Shown in pieces: positions 11,100 to 21,565 of a stretch of DNA of 64,000 nt. The position numbers and the translations under genes were made by a program. The notes under the pieces are model-generated. The model made no database searches, was not told where the DNA came from, and saw only the letters and a program-made list of their open reading frames with translations. Origin of the DNA: Pseudisothecium myosuroides (lineage: Eukaryota > Streptophyta > Bryopsida > Hypnales > Lembophyllaceae). Every line of letters starts with the position of its first letter. The stretch's first letter is position 1. The stretch lies in assembly GCA_951799445.1 (NCBI GenBank), contig OX637293.1, forward strand, positions 5,766,001 through 5,830,000, in the 5' to 3' direction.

Positions 11100-11702
11100 T
11101 ATGTATATATATAATTTCAATAAAAAAAATTTATACTCATACTTTGAAAAAGTAGCAAGTAGAAAGAAGTAGAGAACAATTTAAATACTAAATTGTTAAG
11201 AATTTAATTATCGATTTGAAATTTTTTGATCCAAACATTTGTAATGTTGTAATAAATAATCTACAGCCTATGGTTTTATTTTTTTCCAAAATATTGAAAA
11301 CTGAGTTATATAGAGGACTTCAAAGTTTATTTTAGAGTAGAGATTCTATAATTGCCTACAAACTAAAATTCCTCATAACTCACTTTCATTTCATTAATAA
11401 AAATGGAATGATTCAAAGCTTTCCATCTATATATAAATCTAAAAAAAAATTCAAATTTTTATTTAAAAAAATTTAAGTAGTTTTTTTAGATGCCCATATT
11501 GCCTAGGCTCCAAAAGAAACTATGTATTATACAATTATAACTTTTTAACCACGTAGTCAAAAATGATGAAAATTGTTGTGCCTTAAAACTACTCATTGAT
11601 CGTATGTTGTGTGAATTTCAAAGAAAAAAAATGAAAACTCTGTTCATAAATGGATGATCCAAAATGTTAAATTGCCAAAAATGCTACTTGATCTTTTAGG
11701 GG
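10691..11702. mobile_element. Probable relative of the TTAA-flanked element, right end only
   Basis: The stretch ends ATCTTTTAGGGG followed by TTAA at 11703-11706, the same right terminus as the elements ending at 6197 and 16904. AATCCAACCGTAGGATC at about 10796 is the reverse complement of an interior motif of those elements, so internal order is rearranged or the element is a cousin in the opposite sense. No left terminus was found. A large microsatellite lies inside it. Confidence 0.4.
11018..11108. repeat. Compound microsatellite A(n)-(TA)n-(GT)n
   Basis: An A run of about 22 is followed by roughly 10 TA units and then about 17 GT units, ending TTTGTATGTATATATATA. A GT/TA tract of this kind is likely to be length-polymorphic. 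Confidence 0.95.
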
Positions 11703-11706
11703 TTAA

Positions 11707-12416
11707 AAATACAAAAAGTGTGAATGTTCAATGTCTAAATTTTGTAAAAGGAAGAACTATGGAGGCCATTGCAAACCAAATAATAATCCACAAGCCCTAT
11801 ATTATCAACTAAATTCAAGCAATTCAATTTTCAACATCACTAGTCTTAAGAGATTTTGGATTTTCTTCATTTTTTCATATAAGGTATGTTTCACACATCT
11901 ACATTTGCATATTTGCACACTTCTTTTGCCCTCTCTCAACAACATACACAATCAAGTGCTCTTGTCAATTTCAAGTCACAACTAAGGTAATATGTTCTAA
12001 AAGCTACCATTTTGTAACAACAATCATGACACAAAGGTTTATTTTATTTTGTTCAATGTACCAAGCGTATACATCTTAGGAGGTGGTCGCTTCTAGTGAC
12101 TATTCCGTTTCAACTTCAAAAATTTGTAACTAATTTCATAAAGGTCAAAAAAATATGAAATGACTTAGGTTTGATGCCATTAGTCCATTTTTCTTCCTAG
12201 AGAAATTTAATTGTTTCAATGAAGGAGTTTAGCTTCCCGGAAAAGGCAATCAAGTCTTAAATGCTTGTTGTAAGAGCAAACTACTTCACAATAATCTATA
12301 GAGTATTTGACAACCAATTGACAACCAACACATGTGCAATTTTTTTGAAATAGAAAGACATTGTAATTTTTGAAACGTAGAGAATATGCATAATTTACTA
12401 TTTACAAATATGAAAT
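11707..12416. other. AT-rich intergenic, no gene recognised
   Basis: The 84-codon frame at 11731-11985 has no recognisable domain and an AT-biased composition. Nothing else is supported. Confidence 0.5.
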
Positions 12417-12626
12417 AAGGTTGCTTTATCAATTAGGTTGCTTTACCCCAAGAAAGTTACTTTACAAGCCATCAAAGTTAACAAATACTTCTATAGATAT
12501 TTCCATTTGTACACATGGAGGTTCATGAGTCCCAATTACCTAATTTAAAAGTAATGTATTCTTGTACAATAACAATAAATATTTATATAGTGTCAAAAGT
12601 CAAGAAATTAATATGGGGCAACCTAA
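12417..12626. repeat. Dispersed repeat R5, uninterrupted copy (empty site)
   Basis: It aligns in parallel with 60776-61310. Shared landmarks in order are GGTTGCTTTA, CCAAGAAAGTT, AACAAATACTTCTA, GATATTTCCATTTGTA, GGTTCATGAGTCCCAATTA, and after it ATATGGGGCAACCTAA. Here GTCCCAATTA (12529-12538) is single and uninterrupted. In the other copy the same word is duplicated around a 285-bp insertion. Confidence 0.8.
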
Positions 12627-13267
12627 GGTAGGACTACCCTTACTTGATCATTCAAGCAATTTTCGAACAAATGATGACAAGTATGATGCAATGCAAGTTA
12701 GTCCCATGTAAGACGATAGGAAATATGGGGATTGTAATTTTTTCGTAATTTTATTTCCAAAACTGAAATTCTTGTGATTTTTGAAAGCCAGAAAGTACTC
12801 CGAACCATACCCAATGTTTAAAGTCTTCCAATTCCGATCAATCAAGAGACTACTTTCCCACTCACTACTTCGAATTCCCACATACTTTATAACACTTCAA
12901 GACATGTGTCATGACAATATTTGTTCTAACATTGAAAAGGTGAAAAAACCACATTTCAAACTTTGGTTGGCAATCTATTTGAGCCTTGGTTGGAAATAGC
13001 TGCACCCCACAGATTGGGTATGGGAGCTTAGTTGAGAATAGGTGGTTCTACCTTAATTTCACTCTTAAAGTGACCATATCTTTGTAGGTAAAAAGATACA
13101 AGAATGGAGCCCGTTGCAATGCAACAACAATGCAACTCGACAGGGGTGCGATGAACAAACGAGATGAAATAACAAAATGAGAAAAGCAGGATGAAAACGT
13201 GGCCGTTTTTGTGACATCGGGTCGTGACCATCTGTACTTAATATAATAGATGGTAGCATATCAAATG
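12627..13267. other. Intergenic, no gene recognised
   Basis: Short frames of 60-80 codons occur on both strands, none with a recognisable domain or splice partner. Confidence 0.45.
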
Positions 13268-13342
13268 GTAGATGTGGTATGCTACAGAAAGATATGGTAT
13301 ATGGCAAAGATATGGTATGCTACAAAGATATGGTATAGACAA
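13268..13342. repeat. Short tandem repeat built on AGATATGGTAT
   Basis: AGATATGGTAT or a close variant occurs four times, separated by GCTACA or GGCAA. It is a small local tandem array. Confidence 0.8.
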
Positions 13343-13963
13343 AGGTAAGTTATTTTGCCTGTGTAGTATATCTCGTCTCCACCGAAAGTGTGTCAATTGT
13401 CGACGGTGGTCAGTCGGAGCATGGCGCCGACTTCCACGAGAGTTGGTGACTTGAGTCATACTGTACGTCTCTATCGATAAAGTCCCGATCGACGACGGTG
13501 CGTGTTGCCGTGAGGGTGATCGCAGTTAGCGGCGATTGCGGAATTGGGGACTTAGGGCGTCTTCTTCTTGATGCAGTATCACTGTGATTTAAAAAAATTG
13601 TGAGAAATTCGGTGTATGAATTTGTGGATTCGGAGCTCGGAAGGTCAATCGGGATCGTGGGGCGTACAATCGAGAGTACTCTCGATGAATTCGCAAACTT
13701 CAATTGCCGCTTAGGTGGTGGCTTTGTTGGCCTGCTGATAGTCTTTTTGTGGGTTTGAGGGTTGAGACCACGCAGCGTGAGTGTCGGGGATTTGTTCTAT
13801 AGCTTCTTGTGCTGTTCCGTTGAGTGATTTCGAGAAAGAATTCAACATTGGATCGGATCTGTTCAGCGTTGAATTTGGGTATCCATTGCTGGCTATTGCT
13901 TTGAGATTTAGTTTCGGCTTTTCCAGTGTTGGTCTTTGATTGACCAGGCTCTTCTTGGAAGCA
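13343..13963. other. GC-richer stretch upstream of the Cys-repeat frame
   Basis: Composition shifts to a gene-like base content. A 97-codon minus frame (13410-13703) and a 177-codon minus frame (13711-14244) are open, but the latter overlaps the Cys-repeat frame antisense and is its shadow. The stretch may be the former promoter, 5'UTR or earlier exons of the Cys-repeat gene. No exon could be joined. Confidence 0.4.
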
Positions 13964-14330
13964 ATGGTACGCTGTCGTTGCAATAACGGCGAGACCACGG
14001 TCTGCACTCTACTATGCGGCCATTGTCGTGGCTGTTTGGGCTGCAGCATTAACCGAAAAAACGGAAATTGCAATTGCACCAACTTGAAGCGGGTGGGTTG
14101 CAAGCATAGAGCATTCGATCCTTCGTCTCCGGATTGTGCTTGTAACAATGGCGAAACCACTAACTGCAATGAACGTTGCGCCCATTGTAGTGGCTGTTTG
14201 GGCTGCAGTATCAACCGACAGAGCGGGAATTGCAATTGTATCAACTTGCAGGCGCAGTGTCAGCATGTCGCAATCAATTAGATTCCCGGATGGTGCTTGT
14301 GACGATGGCGAGATCACCTTATGCACGGGA
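13964..14330 (+). pseudogene. Cysteine-rich tandem-repeat protein, broken remnant
   Basis: The frame from ATG 13964 to the TAG at 14279-14281 encodes about 105 residues with two tandem units. The unit pattern is CxCNNGETTxCx3CxHCxGCLGCSINRx2GNCNCxNL, roughly 50-55 residues, followed by a linker with one extra Cys. Between the units many differences are synonymous (AGC/AGT, ATT/ATC, GGA/GGG, TGC/TGT), which argues for past protein-level selection. A third unit begins at about 14287 (GATGGTGCTTGTGACGATGG, read in another frame) after the stop and a frameshift. It is cut off at 14331, where the LTR of a copia relic begins. No signal peptide precedes the repeats; in-frame sequence upstream (MTRLFLEA) is short. 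The family is not recognised. Metal binding or disulphide-rich secretion are both possible and unproved. Confidence 0.6.
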
Positions 14331-14517
14331 TGTTGTTGATATCAATTAATGAGTATTGTGTGATCAAAACAATATGATTTGAATTAATAACAAGTTAACA
14401 GGTATATATATACACATGCTAATCGTAAGCTAATGCTCAGGTGAACGTTGTCAATACGATCCTTTTGGCTAGTGAGATTCTATCGTGTCTAACGGATGTT
14501 AATCATTCGTCTGTACA
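14331..14517 (-). mobile_element. 3' LTR of a minus-strand Ty1/copia relic
   Basis: Read on the minus strand the segment starts TGTACAGACGAATG (14517 downwards) and ends ATCAACAACA at 14331, giving TG...CA boundaries. It contains a TATATATA box at 14404-14411. It is preceded by a purine tract, TGAGGGAGGA (14518-14527 reversed), as expected of a polypurine tract before a 3' LTR. The pol remnant lies on the expected side. The exact outer end may be 14331 or 14334. Confidence 0.65.
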
Positions 14518-15400
14518 TCCTCCCTCAAACCGTAATTGGGCTCTTTCGATTTGGACTTTTAAAGCGTGAGGGGTGTAGTGCTTTGGAGCGGTTATCAGCG
14601 TGATTCTCACCTTGTCGCTTGGGCTGGAGGTCGTTTTGATGAGTCGTGGATTCAGAGCTCTTCATCTCGACGTTGGTGTCCATCGTGATCGCTGTGGGAC
14701 TTCACTGTGGTTGTGGGATTCTGGCGGTGCCTTTGTGTTGCTTGATCCTCATGAAAAAGGGTGGTGAAGTTCTATCTGTGGCCATTTCTGATGTCGTGAT
14801 CGCTGCAGACGAGTGCATGCTAGGGTTTGGCATCAGGCAGATTTGGCAGGTTGTAAGATATGGTATGCGGGTCGATCTGAAGGTTTATATATGACCTCGA
14901 TTGATCCTCTTCCTAGGATTGTATTGTAGGGCTTTGAGGCTAGGGTTTCAGGTTCAGGAGTTTTCTTACAGTTTTCGAATTTGGTTTGGCTGAGGACCTT
15001 TGTAAGTGTGTTTGCCGGTTTTTTGTCGGTTGGTAAATATAATACTTGAATCCGGGTTTTTTCCACCACATCTTGACAAAATGGAGGTGTATATATCAAA
15101 ATGTTGGTTTGAGAGCGGTAAATAGGGTTTCTGGACATCTTGATGGTGCTCATATTGCCACTGTGGATCGTTACTGCTCCTCTTTTGTTGTAAATAATTC
15201 GGTGTAGAGGTTTTGTATCCAAATCGCCTCTTTGCATGTGTCTTTTAGGGATTTGTACTTTGACTCCGTTGGAGATAGTGATACATAGGTTTGTTTTCGA
15301 TTGCTCCAGGATATGGGTGCGTTGCCGACTGTGAATATGAATGCTCTTGTCGATTTTGTCTATGTTGTCCCTCCATTTGGCATCGGTCATGAGCATGAAG
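14518..15400 (-). pseudogene. Ty1/copia pol 3' end (RNase H region), decayed
   Basis: The minus-strand frame 15396-14833 (187 codons) contains, near its middle, a segment typical of the C-terminal RNase H region of copia polyproteins: RSQTNI...VEKTRIQVLYLPTDKKPANTLTK, then a TKFE motif. In intact elements this block reads RxKHIDI...VExGxIxLxYxPTxxQxADxxTK. The usual KHIDI/HF motif is altered here (TNILIY). Integrase, reverse transcriptase and the 5' LTR are not seen upstream, so this is a truncated relic. Orientation and distance to the polypurine tract and LTR at 14331-14527 are consistent with one element. Confidence 0.65.
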
Positions 15401-15974
15401 TTTCTCCATTTTTTTGCCCATTTTTGCCCAGGAGCCTTAAGGTGGTGGTGCCTCTAATTGAACGTATTATGGACTTTATAGCTTGTAAATCTGCCTCTTT
15501 GGGTTTGTTCATGTAATGGAAGACTAGGTTTACTAGAAGGCTATGTTTGGGCAAGTATTGGTCAACAAATCAAATTTCTCTACTATGAATCTATAGAGTT
15601 AGTGGGATCTACTAGAAAGGTGCCCACTGATTTCTTCAACTGTAAGTGATATTGGGATTTGGGTGGATTTGCAATCTTGTGTTCCAAAATCCTCAAGTAT
15701 ACTCTTTGCGTAGGTTGTTTGGTGACGTTTTAAACATGGGGTTGTTTAATCAATACAAATATTTTTGAGGAAAAAGTGGAGAAAACTTTATCTCAAATTC
15801 ATAATATGTTCAAAAAATACTTGAATAAAGGAATCTTCACCACCATCCATTGCAAATACACTCATGAAGAGTGTTAAAAAAAAATCAAATGGAAAGTTGG
15901 AATTCCTCATCTTCTATATTCATTAGATATCATTCATGAACCTTTTCTTTAATCATGTGACTTTATAGAATTAA
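15401..15974. other. Intergenic, no gene recognised
   Basis: No open frame with a recognisable domain. It could include more decayed copia sequence, but no motif was seen. Confidence 0.4.
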
Positions 15975-16904
15975 CCCCTAAAGGACCATTGTCCCTACGG
16001 GGGACAAATGCGTTTTTGGGCAGGTACCTACGGGCTGAAATTTTCTCCTGATTTTTTGAAACTTTTTTTGGAGGTAGAAAAATTGATTAGCTTCAAGGGA
16101 ATATAATTTTTTTCACAATCGGTGCCCGGGAAAAAAAGTTATGACCATATAAGCTCAAAACAAGCTACGGGGGGCAGCTCAGGCAGCAAAAAAAAAATGG
16201 ACAAAAATTTGAATTTTTTTTTAATATTTTTTTTCTCATAGGTTATATTTTTGGCTATCTGGAAAGCTTTGATTCATTTCATTTGACTTTGTTATGAGGA
16301 AGTTATGGACATTCTTGTTTTTCGGGCAATTAGAGCATCTTCTTGAAAAAAATAACTTTAGGATTCATTTCTGAATGCAATGTTTCAAATTTTTCAAATT
16401 TTTTTTTTTTGCATGGTCTGATTTACTTGTTAGAACAATCCCACCATTAGGATTAGTGCATTTTAATTCCATCTAAAATATATGAATATTTTAGATTTTC
16501 CTTCTATCTCGTACCTACATCTACTTAACAATTTTTTTAAGAATGATAATTAAGTTTTATTTGAATTTTTTTTTTCCTAGACTCTCAACTCAATTCTCCA
16601 CTACAAGCATTAAAAGCTCAAAACTCTGTAGTGAAAAAATTTTAAGTTAAAAATGTTCAAAGTCAAAAAATCCAGTCCCGCAATGTGCTGAAAAACTTGT
16701 TTTTTCCACTTTAAACACAGATATCTTGCAATCTATGCGGTCAAAAATTCTGAAGTTTTTTCCACACTTTGTTATACTAGTTAGGTGTAAGATCCTATGG
16801 TTAGATGTGAAAAAAAAACAATTTAAATTTTTTTTAACTCTTTGCTACAGAAATGGCAGTTTTCAGTGTTTTTTGGCAGAAAAAAGGCCTCGGTCCTTTA
16901 GGGG
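15975..16904. mobile_element. TTAA-flanked non-autonomous DNA transposon, copy 2
   Basis: The ends CCCCTAAAGGACC and GGTCCTTTAGGGG are inverted. TTAA abuts both sides (15971-15974, 16905-16908). From about 16168 it aligns base by base with 5460-6197, sharing TGGCTATCTGGAAAGCTTTG and the CTAGACTCTCAACTC stretch. It has about 165 bp more than copy 1 after the left end. No transposase frame was found. Two copies with the same ends and the same flanks make the termini secure; piggyBac affiliation is inferred. Confidence 0.8.
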
Positions 16905-16908
16905 TTAA

Positions 16909-17429
16909 GAGCTGCTTCTTTCAAGAAATTCCGAGAAGTCTATTTACAATTCAAACAAACAAACCAACATGAACAAAACGAAACAAAGCAAGGTAATTAT
17001 TGTATCCAACTATCAAGATCAACATTTTATGTTGAATATTCAATTAAAGTTGGAAAATTACATTTGGCAAATGCTTAAAGTAGGAATGTTTTTTCCAAAT
17101 CCTTGATTTTTCCTTTCAATTTTTTTTTTAAATTTGAAAAACTAATTTCTCCAAAATTCCGGCATCTTTTTTTAGAGTTATTTTTTGCCCACCCTCACAG
17201 CCAGGTACGGTAACTAAAGAAACACTTAAAAAATGGAACAAAAAGAAATAAATCTTGAGATGTTAAGTTGAAGTGAGAAAATCATCCATCCAGTGTTCAT
17301 CCAAGGATACGAATCTCTCGCCAGGACCTCCGGGAGCAAGCAACAGATTTGCGGAACACGGGACATTTCGTGTATTTTGCAACAATTTCCAGACTCTTAT
17401 TTTTGCAGCGCATTTTCACGATCTTCGCA
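16909..17429. promoter_or_regulatory. Upstream region and 5'UTR of VHA-F
   Basis: AT-rich up to about 17260, then gene-like composition up to the start codon at 17430. Open frames beginning at 17273 and 17293 overlap the first exon in other frames and are shadows. No TATA box could be assigned with confidence. Confidence 0.4.
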
Positions 17430-19311
17430 ATGGCAGGAGTTGCAGCGCAAGCTTCTTCACGCGGATCTTCCCTCATCGCCATCATCGCCGACGAGGTCTG
17501 CAATCCCCTCCGATTTCTCAATTTCCGCAGATTTTTTTGATGGAGTTTCAAGGGTTTTGGACATTTTAAGCTCGTGGAGTAGAGTTAGAGATTCTTTTCT
17601 TCCATTTTAGTGCGTCAATTTTTTCTTCAAGTGTGGTTATTAGTTCGTGAACAACAGAGTTTGCATAATGATTTTGAACTTGGTTTGGACGATGAATCAG
17701 GGTTTCATAGATCTGGAACTGGTGAGTTTGAGGTTCGATCAGTGTTGTGCCGCATCCACTGTGGTGTGGTTCCATGGTTGTCGCATGATAACGTGGTTAC
17801 AGTGAGGGAGAGGAATCGTTTCGTAGGCTTCAGGTAGCCTTTTGCAAGGGTCGATCGATGTGCGGCTATTTGGTTTCGTTGGAATGATTATTGAAGAGTG
17901 AGTGGGGAGTTAAATCGACACTTCTGCTACGAAGCATATTTACTATTATTATTTTGGTCAAATTTTTTATGTGATCTTGTTGGGAAATTAGAGGATTTCA
18001 AAGCACGAAAGAATGTGTCATTTGGATACCTAATGCAGAAGCTATCAAGGTTCAATTTTTTTTTTTTTTTTTTTTGTGGTGGTGGTGGTGGTCTGATGGT
18101 CTTAAACTGCCACTTTTTTCATTTTGTCAGACGTTGACGTGATGTTCATGCTCTTAGTCAATGTGTACCTAATGTGTAAGATTTTAAAGTGGCCCTTTTG
18201 GTTCCCTTTCGATTTTGGGTGTCCCTACCTTAGACCTTTGGAGTCAACTGGAATTGTTTGAATGTAGAGTAGAATGTGAAATTCGCTCCTTGTTTTCTGA
18301 GCTTTAGGAGGTAACTGCTTCTTTTTGGTTTCCCCACCTAACTATTCTGTTGCGCTCCACGTGAGGCTCTGGCCATCATTAGTGCCATGTATGAAATCGA
18401 ATCACTTTGCAATATTGGAAGTCTTCTTCCACTTTTTGAGATCCTGTGAAACAGTCGAGTTTGAACATAGTTCAGATTTGGTCCTTCATGTTGTAGTAGA
18501 ATCTGTAGGGCCAGGATTTGAGGTGTATCTGGTTGACTGTCTTGGCAGGATACAGTGACTGGATTTTTGCTAGCAGGAGTGGGAAATGTGGACCTTCGAC
18601 GGAAGACCAACTACCTGGTTGTGGACAATAGTAAGTGTGAATTTCACCTCATCGTGCTGTTCTATGTCGTACGTTTCTGCCTCTATAAATCTAGTTGACT
18701 CTGCCTACTGCACACTACATATTCTTCAATCATGGTGGCTATCTTCCCATGGTTAGAGACCAGTGTCTGTTCTGACGTCTGTTTTGAGATATCATTGGAC
18801 AATTGCATTGACGCTTTACGATTTATCAAACAATTGCCTGCAGAGACCACAGTGAAGCAAATCGAGGACTCATTTAAGGAGTTCACCGCTCGTGAGGATA
18901 TTGCGATCGTTCTCATAAGTCAATATGTGGGTTTTTCTCTCTGGCTCGTCTTAAAAAAATTTGCATTCAGTTCATTCACTTGCTTTTTCCTTGTATTAAC
19001 GAACTTGTCTGCTCTGCTTAGAAAGCAGTACTCAGTAGTTATTGAAACGTTGATGGATTGAATCTAATATTCAGTTTATTTTAGTCGTGTCTTGCTGGTA
19101 GGTCCAATATGATTGCTAAGTACCTTCAGTTTCTGTTGTGTAGATTGCCAACATGATCCGCTTCATGATTGACAGTTACTCCAAACCTCTTCCCGCGATT
19201 CTTGAGATCCCATCGAAGGACCATCCTTATGACCCAAATCAGGATTCGATCTTGTCACGAGTGAAGCACATGTTTTCGAGTGACCCTGCTGGTCCTAGTG
19301 ACCGCCATTGA
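17430..19311 (+). CDS. VHA-F: V-type proton ATPase subunit F
   Basis: Four exons: 17430-17495, 18549-18630, 18844-18926, 19144-19311. All introns are GT-AG and the joined frame is 132 codons to TGA, close to the plant family's usual length of about 130. The protein is the small F subunit of the V1 sector, part of the central rotor stalk of the vacuolar/endomembrane proton pump (yeast Vma7). Family landmarks are visible in order: LIAIIADEDTVTGFLLAG near the N-terminus, then GNVD with RRKTNYLVVD, VKQIEDSFKEFTAREDIAI, LISQYIANMIRF, and the invariant PAILEIPSKDHPYDP with SxLSRVKxMF at the C-terminus. The start is the ATG giving MAGVAAQ, in line with plant homologues. Intron 1 (about 1.05 kb) contains a T(n)-(GGT)n tract at 18057-18092. 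Neighbour: convergent with the CCDC96-like gene. Confidence 0.95.
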
Positions 19312-20433
19312 GTTACTGTTTTAAGAGCTGTTGCCTGTTCCATGGACTTGTATAGAAACCCTCTTCTTGTTTTTGTAGTGCAATAAGTGACCCTCACGTA
19401 GATATTCATTCAAATCGTAACCCTGGAACTGCTCTCATTTCAGCTGAGGCAATTGTTCCACACTACCTACGTTACCATCTTTCGTGCTCTTTGTCAAGCT
19501 TAGAATTTGTACCATAATCCGGTCAGCTTGTCTAGTTGGTAAAGCCTCTGGACTTGAAAATAGAAACTGTTCCGTTCTTTCTAAATTCATCATTTTTCCA
19601 TGTCACATTGCTCTGAAATTGCACGGTGGGCTCATTTTCATTCTTTTGCTAAGCTGTTTGAGGTCTAGAGTTTGCTCTAATTATCATCTGGAGTTCAAAT
19701 GTTTTTGTGTTCTTATGCTTGTGATCTTGTAGCTCTGAATACCATTGACTTGCTTCTCCCATACTCGAGGATATATTGCAAAAGAGTGTTGCCTGCATTC
19801 TACTGATGGATCGTTTAATCTTTCTTTGGTGGACTTGAGATCAATGGAAGCAGACTGGAAATTTGGGATCACCTCTATTAGCAATGTCAAGTATGTTGCT
19901 ATGGCTTGATTTCTTTTTAATCAGAAAGTATGTCGTCGCTTTCAGCAACGAACAAAATAATAATTCTGTCGTGGTTGAGAGTCACTTTCACGACTTTCTT
20001 GATGCTTGAGGCGGGCGACCCTTCAACAGTCAAACACAGTAGATCTCCAGTGCTACTGTTACTAGTATTCTTTGTAATCTTGAGTTCAAAATACATTGAC
20101 AAAAGCACTGTAAATGGAAGTACAGTGAAAGTGTGGCCTTCCTCCCAAGCATTCCCTATGTCCCAAAATGATCTTCCGGTTCGTGTAAATTTTATTGCAA
20201 CACCCTTACTACTACACTTTGAAAAGGGTTCTGAAACTCAAAGTTTCAAGAAAGTTTCAAGACAATAGGAGCACCAAACTCTATTTACAGTTTGAAGTGG
20301 GTGGGAATGATGTTATTTTTAGCAAAAAAATCTTGAACATTTTGTCCAATCAAAAGATCATTTTGGGACAGAGGGAGTATTATAATCATTGTCCTAGGCA
20401 ATATACTATTATTTGGTAATTATTTTGCAAGTA
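19312..20433. other. VHA-F 3' region and intergenic
   Basis: The first few hundred bases after the stop are probably 3'UTR. The 112-codon plus frame at 19930-20268 has no recognisable domain and overlaps a minus-strand frame. No further gene is supported. Confidence 0.4.
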
Positions 20434-20618
20434 CAGTAGAACCTCTCTAAGTTGATAGAGTTGGGACCAATCTGACAGATTGAGTTAGAGAGGTTACTAC
20501 ATTAGGGAGGGTCATCATGTTTGTATGTGGTTTGTATTGTTAAGTTGGGACCGGTAATCAATACTTCCTGACAATGCTTTATTGACTTAGAGGGGATCAA
20601 CTTAGAGAGATTCTATTG
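20434..20618. mobile_element. Emigrant/pogo-like MITE, copy 1
   Basis: The ends CAGTAGAACCTCTCTAAGTT and (reversed) CAATAGAATCTCTCTAAGTT are inverted, each flanked by TA (20432-20433, 20619-20620). The terminal sequence closely resembles that of the plant Emigrant MITEs of the Tc1-mariner/pogo group, which also duplicate TA. The 185-bp body is non-coding. A second, longer copy is at 61348. Confidence 0.8.
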
Positions 20619-21229
20619 TATATCATATACTTACAAAAAGCTCAGTTATATCTATCTCATGTCCCAAGTTTAATTTGAAATCATATGTGCAATGACATGA
20701 CTTTTTGTTTTCATTGACATGCAAAGGTAAGTACACCTAATTGTAGCCCACTTATTTATGTCGCAAATTTACACCTAATTACACTCCTATTCTATTCCAA
20801 AACCTAAATCCAGAACAATCATGCTTGTTATAATCTTTAATCAACATCTTTTGGCCTAGCGAGTATTCTAAGAGAGAATTTATTTTTTTCTTGAAGCAAG
20901 GCATGGGTCCAACTCCTTGCCCAAAGTTTGAGTAGTTAAAGCATGTAAAATTGACCAATTAATAGAACTTTGACTTTGCAACCTAAATAGAATGTTGGAC
21001 AAGCCTTATTCACTACAAAAGTAGGTCCAATAGGTTGAAATACCAAAAAAATCAAGAACCACTTTTTGACAAAAATTCACTTGAAACCAAGCTTGAAGGG
21101 CCTTCCCTATCGTTTAAGGATTAAGAGATTTGTACCCAATGAATAGGAGAGAATGACAATCCTAGATTTAGATTCTAAAATGAAGAGGGGGTCTATATTG
21201 TATATTGACCTTACAAATCATTTGGCTTG
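20619..21229. other. AT-rich intergenic, nothing recognised
   Basis: No frame, repeat or RNA gene supported. Confidence 0.5.
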
Positions 21230-21492
21230 TAAGGTAGGAGGTCCACAATGTGGACTCTATATGTGTCCCCTATCTAGGAATGAGTGACATGTTCCTTGAA
21301 ATATATATTACTATCATTGATGAGGCAAGTAGGCTTAAGGTATGTTCCCACTTGGTGTTACAGGTGTTCTTTGAAATGTGAATCCGGTCCAAAAGGAGGC
21401 CAAAATTCATTCCTAAGACCCTCTGTAACAACACCTTTAACATCAGGTGGGAACATACCTTTAAAGGGACAGTTTATGGACCTCCTACCTTA
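21230..21492. mobile_element. Nested MITEs with TAAGGTA termini
   Basis: The outer inverted ends are TAAGGTAGGAGGTCCA (21230 onwards) and TGGACCTCCTACCTTA (ending about 21492). Inside lies a second pair, TTAAGGTATGTTCCCAC (about 21335) and GTGGGAACATACCTTTAA (ending about 21464). This looks like one small element inserted in, or derived from, another of the same TAAGGTA family. It lies just 3' of the CCDC96-like gene and may be within its 3'UTR. Confidence 0.75.
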
Positions 21493-21565
21493 ATAGCAAA
21501 TTCAAGAAGCCTGTTTTAAAAATAGCAGAATTTGCTCACTCATTCAGGGTAAATGGCCCATGACC

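Noticed and set aside
13711..14244. 177-codon minus-strand open frame
   Set aside because: It lies antisense to the Cys-repeat frame, whose internal repeats and synonymous differences explain the openness. Its own repeats mirror the plus-strand units.
19516..19560. tRNA-like string (GTCTAGTTGGTAAAGCCTC)
   Set aside because: It resembles a D-arm, but no matching acceptor stem, anticodon arm or TTC arm follows at the right spacing.
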